Source: Rhizopus sp. PT2906 (taxonomy: Eukaryota; Mucoromycota; Mucoromycetes; Mucorales; Rhizopodaceae). Taken from it: DNA of 64,000 nucleotides. Location of the stretch: the NCBI GenBank assembly GCA_025529335.1, contig JAMYHX010000116.1, positions 1-64,000 on the forward strand, written 5' to 3'. Below the pieces are notes generated by a model. It was given only the letters and a program-made list of their open reading frames with translations. It had not been told where the DNA came from and made no database searches. The position numbers and the translations under genes were made by a program. Below, piece by piece: positions 46,365 to 59,416 of this stretch; the stretch's first letter is position 1, and each line of letters begins with the position of its first letter.

Positions 46365-46682
46365 CCCCTCTTCTATTCATTTTTTTTTATATTAATTTTT
46401 CATACGCATTGCTTCTTCATTCCCTGCCCTTATCCTAATAAATAAATTCGCTTCTTTTGCACCTCATTTCACGTTTTTTTTTTTTTGGCTCAATAGGAAA
46501 CATTAAAAGAAGGGATAGGAAGAACTGTGCATTACTGTTTTAGGATTAATTGACATTTAACCTGCATATTGTATGAGTCCTTTTGGCTGTGTAATACCCT
46601 TTCATTTCATTTGAACTTTCGGCCCCCTTTTTTAAAATCATTTACTGCATTTTACACAAGTAGCTACAACTGACAAACCCAG

Positions 46683-46715
<33 letters not shown>

Positions 46716-47100
46716 TTCGACTGTATACACTCAAACAGGTTCATCCTCTCCCTTAGTTTTATACAAAGAATGGATAAAGAAACATGTATATACGCTATTT
46801 AATAATAAAAACAGCTTCAAGTAGCATTCCATAGTCTATTAATCTATAATTCCAATACTCTAAGCTAGAATTGGATAATATTTTTTGGCATCGTCACAAT
46901 AGCTTTCTCCTTTCCCAAAAATGCTGAACCTGCATAACGATGAAACAGCTAAAGTTATCAAGCCTGAAAAAAAAAGGGCAAACCTAAAATTTTGCCGGAT
47001 CGGACATAATTGTACCTTGCCTGTAATTATAAAATCTCATCTGCTTTTTTTTTTTTTGTGCTTTGTATCATCTTTTTCATCTCTGTTTCAAAAAGATATC
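46365..47100. other. Intergenic region with (TA)14
   Basis: Terminator of the membrane protein gene, a (TA)14 run at 46683-46710, and the promoter and pyrimidine leader of the C1-THF synthase gene. Confidence 0.55.
46683..46710. repeat. (TA)14 microsatellite
   Basis: Perfect alternating TA run of 28 bp. Confidence 0.9.
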
Positions 47101-50100
47101 ATGGCTTCAAACGTTATAGATGGAAAGTCTATCGCACAGTAAGTAAAGCTGATATACCATATAAAATACTTTGTAACATCTATTAGAAATGTACGCGATA
47201 AAGTAAAGGAAGAGGTTGCTCAAATGAAATCCAAATACCCTCAGTATGCACCATGCCTTGCCGTTATTCAAGTAGGAGAACGTGAAGACTCAACAGTCTA
47301 TGTGGGAATGAAGCAAAAGGCTGCTCAGGCTGCAGGAATCGAATTCATCTATAAAAAGATACCCGAAGATGTCACTCAACTTGAGTTGATCAAGCAAGTA
47401 AAGCAGTTGAACGACGATGATAAAGTCCACGGCATACTTGTTCAGATGCCATTACCAGCACATATCGACGAATCCGCTGTCCTTGAGGCAATTGATCCCA
47501 AAAAGGATGTCGATGGGTAATAGTTTTTGATGAACCTCTCCTTACACGAAGCTAACGGAGTTTATAGATTTCACGCGTTTAATATCGGAAACATGACCAA
47601 GAAGGCTGCAACACCTTTATTCCTTCCCTGTACTCCAAAGGGTATCATCCACCTCTTGAAGACAACGGGTAAGTCCAATAAGCCCTCATGCGCCGTTACA
47701 CCGTTACCTAACACGAAGGGTAGGTACGACCATTGCGGGAAAAAAAGCCGTTGTTCTCGGCAGAAGTGATATCGTGGTAATATTCATGCAAAAAAAAAAA
47801 AAAATATGTATACGAGAACTACATTTCACATATTACATGCTTAGGGAACACCTGTTTCTATCTTGTTGACTAGTGAAAATGCTACAGTGACTCTATGCCA
47901 TTCAAAGACTGAACATATCGAGACTTATGTAAGAACAGTCTCAATCCCATTGAACAATTATTTAATGAACCAATTAGGTAAAAGAAGCTGATATCTTGGT
48001 AGTTGCTATCGGTAAACCCGAATATGTGAAAGGAGCATGGATAAAGCCAGGTGCCGTGGTTATTGACGTTGGAACGAATCCTATCAAAGGTTATTGTTAT
48101 TATTATTATTACTATTAGTCATGGAAAATGATGAGAAGCAAAACTGACTGTTCAACATAGATCCTAGCAAGAAATCAGGTATGAGATTAGTGGGCGATGT
48201 TGAATATAAGGAAGCTTCTCGTGTAGCTGGTGCTATTACACCTGTTCCAGGTGGTGTTGGACCTATGACTGTTGCTATGCTTATGGAAAACACGCACTTG
48301 AGTGCTAAACGTTTCTTGGAAGAATCTATTTCACCCAAGCGCACCGTTATTCCTTTACCTCTTCATCTCAAGACACCTGTTCCTTCAGACATTGATATTG
48401 CAATGTCCCAAACACCCAAGCACATTGTTGATTTAAGCAAAGAACTAGGTTTGACAGCTAGTGAAGTTGAGCCTTATGGTGCAACAAAGGCCAAGATTAG
48501 CTTGGATGTTTTAAAGAGATTAAGTCACAGAAAGGACGGACGTTATATCGTCGTTACTGGGTAATTAAAGTAGAAAAAAATGAAAGCATGACATTAATTC
48601 ACGTTTATAGTATCACCCCTACACCTTTAGGTGAAGGCAAGTCAACTACGACCATTGGTCTTGTTCAAGCATTAGGTGCCCACTTGAATAAGATGGCATT
48701 TGCTTGTGTACGCCAACCATCACAAGGCCCTACCTTTGGTATCAAAGGCGGTGCTGCAGGAGGTGGCTATTCCCAAGTCATTCCTATGGATGAGTTCAAT
48801 TTGCATCTTACCGGCGACATTCACGCCGTCACAGCCGCCAACAACTTACTGGCAGCCGCCATTGATGCTCGTATGTTTCACGAAAACACTCAAAGTGACA
48901 AGGCCCTCTTTAACCGTCTGTGCCCTGCCAAGAAGGGTGTTAGAAAGTTTGCACCTGTCATGTTGAAGCGACTTGAGAAGTTAGGCATCAATAAGACCGA
49001 ACCTAGCGAACTGACTGAAGAAGAAATTTCTCGTTTCGTCCGCTTAGATATTAACCCTGATACAATTACTTGGCAACGTGTTATGGACACCAATGATCGT
49101 TTCCTTCGTAAGATCACTGTTGGACAAAATCCTACAGAAAAGGGCATGGAGCGTCAGACTGGCTTTGACATTGCTGTTGCAAGTGAAGTCATGGCTGTCT
49201 TGGCTTTAGCTACGGATTTGAAGGATATGCGTGAAAGACTCGGTAGAATGGTAGTTGCAAGCTCTAAAGCAGGCGAACCTATCACTGCTGATGATCTTGG
49301 CATTGGTGGTGCTTTAACTGTCTTGATGAAGGATGCTATCAAGCCTACGTTGATGCAAACGTTGGAAGGAACTCCTGTGTTGGTGCATGCTGGACCTTTT
49401 GCTAATATCGCACATGGAAATTCATCTATTTTGGCTGACAGAATTGCTCTCAAGTTAGCTGGATCTGATGAGAATCTGGAACCAGGCTACGTTGTGACAG
49501 AAGCAGGTTTTGGTGCTGATATCGGTATGGAAAAGTTCTTTGATATCAAGTGTCGAGTTTCCGGCTTAGTACCAGACGCTGTGGTTTTGGTTGCTACTGT
49601 TCGTGCACTCAAGATGCACGGTGGTGGACCTGAAGTTGTTGCTGGTAGACCTTTACCAGATGTCTACACAGAAGAAAACTTGGATTACTTAAGAAAGGGA
49701 TGTGATAACCTGATTAAGCATATTCAAAATGCCAAAAAGTTTGGTGTCCCTGTTGTTGTGGCTATCAACAAATTCACGTAAGTAACTTGTATAAAAAAAA
49801 GAGTACTATAGCTCTAATCACGAGGTCAATAGTACTGATACTGATGCTGAAATGGAGCTTGTCCGTGAACTTTCTTTGAAGGCTGGTGCTGATGATGCCG
49901 TCGCATGTGATCACTGGTCTCGAGGTGGTGCTGGCGCTGTCGATCTTGGTAAGGCTGTCATCAGAACATGTGAAGAATCAAAGAAGGACTTCAAATTCCT
50001 GTACGATCTTTCACTTCCTATAGACAAGAAAATTGAAATCATCTGCCGTGATTTATATGGCGCCGATGGTGTTGAATATAGCGATTTAGCAAAGGAAAAG

Positions 50101-50361
50101 ATCGAAACCTATACTCGCCAAGGATTCAGTGGACTTCCTATCTGTATGGCAAAGACTCAATATAGCTTCAGTCATGATCCTGCTCTTAAAGGCGCTCCTA
50201 CAGGATTTGTTATACCCATCAGAGACATTCGTGCATCAGTAGGTGCAGGTTTCCTTTATCCTTTAGTTGGTTCAATGCAAACTCTTCCTGGTTTGCCTAC
50301 TCGTCCCTGTTTCTTTGACGTTGATTTAGATGAAGATGGCCGTGTTGTGGGCCTCTTTTAG
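47101..50361 (+). CDS. Trifunctional C1-tetrahydrofolate synthase, cytosolic type
   Basis: Nine exons (47101-47138, 47187-47516, 47568-47668, 47724-47776, 47845-47928, 47978-48089, 48161-48560, 48611-49777, 49833-50361) encode 937 residues, as in MTHFD1 and yeast Ade3. The dehydrogenase/cyclohydrolase half includes YVGMK with Tyr51 and Lys55, the GILVQMPLPAHID motif, VVLGRSDIV and PVPGGVGPMTVAML. The formate-THF ligase half begins near residue 373 with the P-loop TPTPLGEGKST and has GIKGGAAGGGYSQVIPMDEF. It interconverts one-carbon folates for purine and thymidylate synthesis. No mitochondrial presequence is seen. The 56-bp intron after 47668 uses an acceptor inside GGTAG, chosen by frame. 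Confidence 0.96.
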
Positions 50362-50563
50362 CTTGATTAATTACTTATAAATAAAATGAAATGTGTATTC
50401 ACTATAGACTATCTTTAAGCGTATTATTCACTTGACATAAAATTAAGAGAGTATGATTGGAGTAAAACTCAGATACAAATGCTACTGTAATTATCGGGCG
50501 GGCCAAAAGCCACCCTTGGAATATGAAGGGGGGGCTCTCTCTCTCTTTCTTTTCCAAAGGACA

Positions 50564-50857
50564 ATGTTGCAACGTCGTTTATTTTCTAGTACAAAAGCAG
50601 CTGCTGATTATTACAAAATCACCTTAAAAAGGTCAACAATTGGTCTTTCAAAAGATGTTCGTGATGCCACAAAGACACTTGGATTATTTCGTCTTCACCA
50701 AACTTCATATAAACCTGTCAACTCATGCAATGCAGGTCTCATTCTCAAGTTGAAAGAAATTGTCAAAGTTGAGTTGATTGATCATATTCCTACCAAAGAA
50801 GAACTATCAGCAAACAAACCCCCAAGAGGTTATACAGTTGTTGGCAGCAAATTTTAA
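50564..50857 (+). CDS. Mitochondrial ribosomal protein uL30m
   Basis: A single exon of 97 residues. The N-terminus MLQRRLFSSTKAAADYY is a plausible mitochondrial presequence. The core YYKITLKRSTIGLSKDVRDA and TLGLFRLHQTSYKPVN is the L30 ferredoxin-like fold, including the short segment expected for a bacterial-type uL30 (yeast Mrpl33). A CT-rich tract sits 20-30 bp before the start. Confidence 0.88.
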   Translation: MLQRRLFSSTKAAADYYKITLKRSTIGLSKDVRDATKTLGLFRLHQTSYKPVNSCNAGLILKLKEIVKVELIDHIPTKEELSANKPPRGYTVVGSKF

Positions 50858-51092
50858 TATTTATATATATAATATATTTATAATGTACACATGTAGAGAA
50901 AAAGCTTCAAAATAAACGTACAAATGTATATCATTACCCCCTTTCTTTTCTTTTTCTTAAACAACTCTTCATCATTCGACAAAAAGGGGAGTGTCTGGTC
51001 TATTTTTTTTTTTTTTCACCTGTCACATAAAGCGCATACATACATACACATACACACACACGCAGAAAATAGATCTCTCTTTATTTATTTTT

Positions 51093-53040
51093 ATGAAGGA
51101 TCTGATAGATTCTCTCGTGACAAACTTGACTGGATTAAAGGTTTCATTTGAATAAATTGGTGAATTGCAACCGTATTTAATTTAAGAAATCAAACCTCCC
51201 CAAAAAAAATAGGAGGATCATCCCAGTTGGACAAGAGTTGTAGAAAAAGTGAGACATGACTTAAAGTATTTGAAATGTACGAGCACAAGCGAAAGAGAGG
51301 TTGATGATAGCTTCAAAGGGTACGATTAATCATAGACACTACAGAGTGATATATATATATAACTCTTTTTCCAGACTGGCAGATAAATTCATTGTAAAAG
51401 GCAGACACGAACTAGCTGAAGCATTACTGATGTATAAATCAGAGTTCCTGAGTGACTCATTACCTATAGGCTCACCTGAGAGCAACGTAAGTACTCTCAA
51501 AAAGTCCTTTTTTGTATTGTCTACTTATAAAGCACAGCAGCAAAAGATTTTAAAGTATGATATGCTTAAACTCTTACTATGCCTATCGTCATCGACACAC
51601 CATATATCATATACACCTAAATCCCCTCAGACAACACAGAGTCCTCAATTGACGTGGGAGAATATTATTGATGAAGAACCTTTGGAAGGAGATCATTGGA
51701 AAAGCTGGGCTGACCAAGATACTTCAACAGAGGAACTCAGTGATAAAGATGCATTTGAGGTGGACGATAGAATATCAAAGCCAAAGGTAGACTTAATAGT
51801 ACACCTAAACGATTCTTATACCATAAGTAGGATTTTACTGTGCTGGACAATGAACAAGAACCGGATTATTTTGAAAGGATGGAGCTTGATCATAGAGAGA
51901 ATCCAGAAGCGTTACATTATTTAGTCTCACAGCAGTACTGGCGACCTGACTTTTTGATTTCAAAAGGTAAAAACGATAAAAATGCTCGATTATTACTAAC
52001 ACCAACAGATCATCCAACTGAGTCCTCTTTACTACAAAACCCGTGTAAACTAAGCGACAGACTGATTCATACAATATATACTGATCGAGATACGAGGTCT
52101 CTAAAAATCATAAATGAATTGGACGTCATAAGAGAAGTATTGTTCTTGTTAAATGGTCGAGAAGGAATTATATTTGAATATAATGACCACCAGCAAAGGT
52201 TTTTGGTAATTAAAAAGATAAACTTTATGGTTGCTAGTGTCTCACACTTGCAAAATAGCTCAGGAATAACTATCTCGTTCAACACTTGAGCCAAGGCGCC
52301 CTTATATCTGTACTGAAAGAGTTTTTTTCCTTTGGAAACATTATTTTGAATTTGAGACGAATGGTCATGCACATTTTATCAGAATCACAATACGGACAGA
52401 CAGCACAGGCTTTTGCGGAAGTTATCTATGAATCATTATTGGCATTCGAAGGCCTACTCTCAAATCTAGAGAGAGATACGAGCCTGACAACGAATGAGAC
52501 ATCCAAAGTAGTATCACTGTTAAAACTAAGAAATGAAGTACAAGATCACCTACGATGCTTTCAAGAATTACATGATATCGCAGCCAAGATATTCTTTGTA
52601 AACAACAGTCCAATGATGATAGCTTACTATCTGATATCAACATTATACGAGCACACCTTGCTTAAACAGCTCTCTGGTCAGAATACCGTATATGATGCCC
52701 TCTTATATGTCTTACAGCGGATCATTGTGCCTTTTGGACGTCTCATGGATGACTGGATGTTTTATGGCTCCCTGAAAGGTGATATTTATAAAGAGTTTTA
52801 TATCGAAAGGAACGAAAAGATACATATAAGCAGTGCAAATGTTTGGAAAGAAGGGTTCTCTATCATACCATTACCACAAGAAAGTATCAGCTTTCCTTGT
52901 CCATTATTTGAAAAAAGAAACATGGAGCGTATCTTTTTCACTGGCAAGGCTGTAAACGTATTACTGCAGGCCGAAAAAATACAAGTAATCAGTTATTTTG
53001 ATCAAGTAAAATAATACAACTAACAGGTTTTTTTTTTTCT

Positions 53041-53087
<47 letters not shown>

Positions 53088-53143
53088 CAATTAAAAAAAA
53101 AAAAAAAAATTATTTTATTCAACAAATTGCTGCAGGATTTTTT

Positions 53144-53174
<31 letters not shown>

Positions 53175-53176
53175 TT

Positions 53177-53226
<50 letters not shown>

Positions 53227-54655
53227 AGAAACAGCAATTGTACCAAAACTACAACTTTAGTTTATTCTCCAAAGTGCTGCAGGATTTTTTACCTAAAAAA
53301 CAGCCCTTCATATCTCCAGTAGACAACTCTTTTCAGGAACCAGCATCGAAAGGAACAGATGTACTGGCACAGAACTTATTCCCCATGATAGAGGCTACCA
53401 GAAAACTAGATAGCAATACCTTGTTTGTGGATCATCAGGATCAAATGTCAAATGACACAGGATGTCTATTTGATCAAAATTTTATTCAATGCGTTGAAAA
53501 GTATATAGAACAGCCATATACTAGTACCGCTGAAAGATTGAACAGTGTACTACATAAGCATTGTGGTCTGCAATCTCAGCTGAACTCACTAGCCATTGTC
53601 TATCTGATGCTTGAAAATGATCTAATGCATTCATTCTGTGAGACAATATTTACGCAGATGGACAAGAATGAGTATTGGTTCGACCAGCGTATATTAAATG
53701 GTGTTTTTGTTGAAGCATGCAAATCAAGTGGGTATGATGAGACGGTATATATTGAAACAAGAAAGATAAAAGCATCCAGCGAAATCAATACGATGGCATC
53801 CATGCTTGAATTAATCGATTTTAAAATACAAGTAAAAAAACTAAAAAACCAAACATTTAAAAAAAAAACTTATACTTTCTTAGATATCATGGCCATTAAA
53901 CAACTTTATCCTTAAAGACAGTTTAGTTCAATACTCTAAAGTTACGCAATTCCTGTTTCGAATAAGGCGTGCAAAGTATGTACTTGAAAAGAAAATGTTC
54001 TTCAAAGGTGAAGCTAAGAACGACAAAAACGATGTGAATGCAAAGCTACTTTATGCTCTTCGGATGAAGATGCTCTGGTTTGTAAATACCTTTTGGCATT
54101 ATATCACGACAACAGTAAGATACTCGACACTGTTAAGAACTGAATTAACATATGAAATGTAGGTTCTTTATGTCGAGACGATAGCACTCTACAACAGCCT
54201 CTCTAGCTCGACAGATGCAGATGAAATAACAACCTTTCACTCTACATACATGGATCGTATTGTTAAGAGATGCATGCTAGATGATAAGGTACTATTCTTT
54301 TTTTTAAAAAAAAATCACATATATCTCACATTTTTTGCAACAGTCAATAGCTATCAAAAGAGCAGCTACTAAAGTATTTAACCTGACAGAGAACCTGTCA
54401 GACCTATTTTTCAGATACGCCCAATTAGAACAGCCAAACAGAAGAACGAGTAGAGAAGATACCCAGGATAGTCTCAGGTTCAGAATTTATACTTTGGAGA
54501 AAGAGTTCAATCACACCTATGAATCTGTAATTGTTGACCTGAAGACGTTAAGTAAGGAAGAAGGAATGTCGTGGTGTAAGTTTTCAATATAGTAAAACAA
54601 ACCATAACTAACTTGAAGAATAGGTGAAACACTGTCAGCTTCTCTGAATGCTTAA
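51093..54655 (+). CDS. Gamma-tubulin complex component 5-like protein (Spc97/Spc98 family)
   Basis: Eleven exons (51093-51140, 51213-51319, 51375-51486, 51541-51786, 51831-52205, 52259-53005, 53283-53831, 53884-54114, 54163-54288, 54344-54575, 54624-54655) give 934 residues. The N-terminal segment IIDEEPLEGDHWKSWADQD resembles GCP5-type proteins. GRIP1 follows, with YLVQHLSQGALISVLKEFFS and GRLMDDWMFYG. GRIP2 is near the C-terminus, with ISWPLNNFILKDSLVQYSKV and FLFRIRRAKYVLEKKMFF. The protein helps build the gamma-tubulin ring for microtubule nucleation. Intron 51487-51540 is 54 nt and has no in-frame stop, so retention is possible. Intron 53006-53282 is 277 nt, filled with poly(A). Confidence 0.85.
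53045..53225 (+). repeat. Poly(A) expansions inside a GCP5 intron
   Basis: Runs of about 42, 17, 26 and 45 A bases are separated by short unique pieces. One of those pieces (about 53111-53150) is a near copy of the real 3' splice site and start of the next exon, including TGCTGCAGGATTTTTTAC. Very long homopolymers are prone to assembly error. Confidence 0.85.
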
Positions 54656-54910
54656 AAAGTATGGCCGCTTATATTCTATGTAAATAACACACTTGTCAAA
54701 AAAAAACCATGATAAACTCTTTTAAAATAAAAAAATAGTTTTCCATGTCTCTTATTGTCAAAGATATAACAATACCAGCATACTTTTCTTCTTTTAACAT
54801 CTACTTCATTGACACCATTACTCTTACAACATCATTTCAAATATATCTTTAAGTAAAAAATTTATAAAAATACAGTAATAACATATTAAAAATAAAAGAA
54901 TAATAAATAT

Positions 54911-56618
54911 TTACACCTTGTTTTCATCAGATACTCCTTTCTTCTCATTATTGATTGCTAATTCTGGAGGAACGTCGCCTGCGCCGTCTTCAAAGATAGC
55001 ATCAATTTCTTCCAGACTCTTTCCTTTGGTTTCAACAAACCACATGTATACTACGAATAAAGCAACAACATTCCATGCAGCGTAAAAGATGTAAGTAGCC
55101 CATCCGATGCGGTCTAAAAGTGGAGGTGTCCATAAACCAACAGCAAAGTTGCTCAACTATAAACATAAAATGAGTAAAGTTTACAAGTAGTGTGAAAATT
55201 CAAACTTACCCAATTAGATGATACGGCAAGAGACATACCCTTAGCTCTTGTACGGAATGGGAAAATTTCTGCGGGATCTATAGACAATATGAGTCATTTG
55301 TCAGTTGTAGTGCTTACTACTTACATAACCAGTCTACACAAGCCCAAGTAATGCCAAATGTACCGACGTAGATCATTGTGAAGACAATAACAAGGATAGC
55401 AGATGTCATACCAAGGTCTATCTTGTTGAATACAGCCATAAGAACCAACCAGATGATCATAAAGAAGCTACCAGACATAAACAAAGGCCTTCTTCCTACT
55501 TTATCAACAAGAACTGCTGCAATCAGAGCACCACAAAAGTAAACAAGAGCAGTAAATCCAGCAAATAGAATTGTCTTGTTGCCTGGACCAAGTACGGCTT
55601 CATACATTTTGGGAGCATAGTACTTAATATACCATGTTAGTGATATGTTTGAATTAAATGTAAAAAAAGAACTTACTGTGACAATATTAATACCAGATAG
55701 TTGACCTAAGGCTTGCACAGCAATAGCAATGAAAGATCGTCTTGTGTATAATGTAAACATTTCGCCCCAAGTGGGTTCTCCAAGCTTTGCTTCCAGCTCT
55801 AATGTAGTTTTGATCTCTTCATATTCTTGTAGTACTTGAGGGTTGTCAGCAGGCTTTCCATACATATCAGAAAGTGTTTCTAAAGCGAGATCATCCTTTT
55901 GCTTGGATAACAAGTATCTTGGTGACTCTGGAAGAGCAAGTGTTCCCACAGCTAAAATAAGGGCAAATACAACTTGCAACAAGAGTGGGCCTCTGAATGA
56001 CCAATCTGATTCAACAAAACTGAATCCGTAATCAATAAACTCCGAGGCCATATAACCAAACATGTTGATACTCATACCCAAGACAGTGACTTTACCACGC
56101 TATAGAAAGAGGGGAGTGGTTAATATAAGTGCTCATGTTCACTGACTATGACATACGTTGTGAGCACGACTCAATTCTGCAGTGTATACAGGAAGGACAG
56201 TACTCAAGAAGCCGATACCAAAACCGGCAATCAGTCTACCAAGTAAGATACCAGCCAAGTTACTTGATCCTGTTTGAACTGATCCACCAACAATAAAGAT
56301 AGCAGCACCAATTAAGATTGTCCAACGACGGCCAAAGCGATCCATGAACCAACTTGTTGGATAAGAGGTGAACCAGGCACCAAGTTCGAAAATTGCAATG
56401 ATCAAACCTTGTAGTGTCGAACTAGGATGTCCAAATAGTTCGAGCCATCGATTATTGACCAAAATACCGGACATGACTCCTTGATCATCTATAAAGCATT
56501 TGAGAAAAAAAACAAGGATATCTAAACAGACAGACTACTTACAACCAAAGAGGAACTGTCCTAATGATGCAAAGCATGCTACAGAATAAAGCAATGCACT
56601 ACCCTTGAGTAATTTCAT
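54911..56618 (-). CDS. MFS sugar transporter (SP family)
   Basis: Six exons (56543-56618, 56157-56488, 55677-56099, 55325-55622, 55210-55277, 54911-55156) encode 480 residues with 12 predicted helices. Sugar-porter signatures present are FGYDQGVMSGI in TM1, DRFGRRW between TM2 and TM3, PESPRYLLSKQ, QALGQLSGINIVTYYAP in TM7, VDKVGRRPLF, YPAEIFPFRTRAKG and the terminal VETKGKSLEEID. These identify a proton-coupled hexose or related sugar carrier of the plasma membrane. The acceptor at 55623 uses AAG, chosen by frame. Convergent with the GCP5-like gene (255 bp between stops). Confidence 0.94.
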
Positions 56619-58089
56619 TTTTTGAAATTGAAATTGAAAAAGTGTCAAATTAATTGTTATTTATATATTGTTTTGGTAACTGCAGACTGCATGACCTGTT
56701 TTATGACGCTATTAACTTTCATTCTGAAGAAGTATAAAGTTTATTGTTACACTAGATCTGGGGTAACCTGTAGGCGCAGCCCAATCGGACAATTTGATTT
56801 CTTAAAATAGTATAGGATAATATATGCATGATTGTCTCTTTCATTTGGATAAATGTTCACAATGGACTTCTTTTTTTAAAGAGTAACTATAGTAAATAAA
56901 TGGTTTACTTGTATAAAATGTTGTATCAAAATAAAACAGGTTAAAGAGTACACAAGTCATACATGAATCATAGCTGTGTTTACCCTTATTTCTGGACATT
57001 TATGTCTTACCGCGGGGATAATTAAAGTTGGATTTATTTCGTTGGCTGTGGGAATGCTGAATAGTGATTTTCCCGCCCCATTACAAGATGAAATAAGAGA
57101 GTATATTTTTGTATTAAAGTGTGGATTTTATACAAGAGAGTATGCATTCATAAAATATACAAGTAGATTCAAAGATCTATGTGACATAAAGATATGAAAA
57201 TGTGGAGTAGATCTGATAACAAACAGCAAAAGTGAGCAAACTTGTGTAATGAATTGATTCTCAGATCCTTGTAAAAGTCAAAGATATTCTCTTTGGCAAA
57301 TAAATGAAAAAACTGGTATATGCAAGGTAAACCATTTACCGCGCATTAGTTAACTTGTTTTGTACTAATGTAACATTGATAAAAATAGAGGAACTCGTCC
57401 CCCAAAAAAAAAAGGAGACCCTGAGAAGCCTAGAAAAAATTGAACTTGATACATGGGATAACTGCTTTACTGTTTTAACTAAGCGTACCTATGTAAAACC
57501 AAACTAGCATGCATACACTCTTTGATGATGTATGTATTCATTATTTGCTGAGCTCAGTTTATAAGTAGATTCATTTGGACCATACAATTTCTTCTAACAA
57601 GATCTCAGGGTGAAAATGATTCACTTTTAAAGTAACCAGACCAATTAGTAAAAAAAAAGCCAATCTTTGTGAAATGATACATTTATTTGTGTGCTCATAA
57701 TTATCCGCTTCATTGATTTTATTAGTGAATAATCAACCCTTTTTGCTATTGAAATGTGATATTTACTTTATCGGCTTCGTTTTGATATTTGAAAGCTATG
57801 AAAGATGTGGTTTAGGATACTTGAAAAATACACAAATTAGGAAAAGGCTCCCAGGAGAATTTGTCCTTTTGAGCTAAACGAATATTCCAAACTCAGCTGC
57901 AGCTTGCCTTTTTTATTATGTCCAATCGGATTTTTAGCATAATGATGTTAACCTGATAAGACCCATCTCGTCACTGTCTACGCTTACTACACGTACAGTC
58001 TATAAAGTAGTCTCTTTTTTTTTTCTTTCTTTTTTCTTTCTTTTTCTTGCTCCTACTCTATCAAGTCAATCTACAACAAATATAACAAA
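56619..58089. other. Intergenic, divergent promoter region
   Basis: 1.5 kb between the divergent sugar transporter and dehydrogenase genes. Small ORFs are present but none with recognisable content. A TATA-like TATAAAGTAG lies at 58001, 89 bp before the dehydrogenase ATG, followed by a long T/C tract. Confidence 0.55.
58001..58010 (+). promoter_or_regulatory. TATA-like box of the dehydrogenase gene
   Basis: TATAAAGTAG, 80-90 bp upstream of the start, with a CT-rich initiator tract at 58013-58060. Confidence 0.45.
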
Positions 58090-59167
58090 ATGTCTACCTC
58101 AGTGAAAGAAATGACCGTTGCCAGCTGGGAAAAAGTTGGCTCTATTGAATTAGTCACAAAGAAATTACCAGAATTAAAGCCGGGTGAGCTTTTGGTTAAA
58201 GTTGCTGCTTCTGGAATTTGCGGTAAGTCACCTATTACTGATATACATCATGATACTAACAAAGTCTATAGGTACGGACTTACACATCTGTAAGGGCGAA
58301 ACACCACAAGCTACTCAAAAGGTCGTGGTTGGACATGAATTCTGTGGATACGTCGAGAAACTGCACCCCGAGACTAAAGCTCTTGTCAAAGAAGGTGATT
58401 TGGTTGCTATTGACCCCAACATTCCCTGTAACCAATGTGGATTCTGTCGTAACAAGAAATATCATCTTTGTACAGACCTCTTTTGTATTGGCGTCACTGT
58501 TGATGGTGGTATGTCACAATATGTTGCAATTCCAGCACGTGCTGCTGTCAAAGTTCCTTCCCATGTCCCTCCAGAAGTCGCCTGTTTATCCGAACCTCTC
58601 TCATGCGTTGTTCATGCTGTTGATAAAGGTAATATCAAAACCGGTGACTCTGTACTCGTTATTGGTGCTGGTCCTATTGGTTTGATGGTAACTGCTCTTG
58701 CTAATGCCAGTGGAGGAAAAGTGTCCGTGATTGAGCCTACGGAGCTTAGACGCCAAAAGGCAAAGGAGATCTTTGGTGCTTCTGAAGTGTATGCCCCCGG
58801 CGTCTTGGGTCCCGTTAACGGTGCTCTTGGTGAAGGATACGATGTTGTGTTCGAATGTGCTGGTCGACCCAACACCTGCGATGATGCTGTAAAATTCGCC
58901 AAAGCTGGAGGCACTGTCGTTTGGGTCGGTGTTGCAAAAGTAGAAGACCGCGTATCTGTGTCTCCCTATGATATTTACAGAAGAGAACTGACCATCACCT
59001 CAACTTTTACAAACCCATATGGAATTGATCGTGCAGTAAAGATTCTCGCAGAGGGTAGAATAGATTGGAGTGCACTTGTTTCCCATACCTTTAGCTTGAA
59101 TGAATTTGACAAGGCTTGGGAGGTGTTTACCGCTGGTACAGGCTTGAAAGTGGTGGTTAAGCCCTAA
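58090..59167 (+). CDS. Zinc-dependent alcohol/polyol dehydrogenase (medium-chain family)
   Basis: Two exons (58090-58222, 58272-59167) encode 342 residues. Catalytic zinc ligands are Cys44 in GICGTD and His66-Glu67 in GHEFCG. Structural zinc is held by Cys97, Cys100, Cys103 and Cys111 (CNQCGFCRNKKYHLC). The Rossmann motif GAGPIGLMV and Glu in VIEPTELRR suggest NAD preference. The closest families by motif are sorbitol/xylitol/L-arabinitol and butanediol dehydrogenases; the exact substrate is not decidable. The divergent neighbour is a sugar transporter, which would suit a role in sugar or polyol use, but that is context only. AATAAA is at 59209. Confidence 0.92.
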
Positions 59168-59416
59168 GTCAATATCCTCCCTCTTTTTTTCTTTACTATT
59201 ATGTATATATAATAAATGACACACATGATACATCACCTTTCTTTATGTAGTGTTTTGGGCGTACAACCCTTAAGGATGAAACTTTATTTTATTCCTGAAT
59301 AAAACATCTATCGAGACCAGTTTTATAACAAAATAGCTGCTTTTTTTTTGCAAATGAAAACCGGCCAGCAGCTTTCCTGAGTTTTTTATGGATGTCGGTA
59401 AAAGAGATGAGCCAAG

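Noticed and set aside
51301..51374. Continuous plus-strand frame that would skip the intron at 51320-51374 of the GCP5-like gene
   Set aside because: The frame before the acceptor has no family similarity, while splicing GG|A gives GLADKFIVKGRHELAEALL with a correct phase.
56740..56800. GGGGTAACC-type palindromic sequence, possibly a transposon end, similar to GGGTAACC near 29787
   Set aside because: The shared part is only 8 bp and no partner terminus was found.
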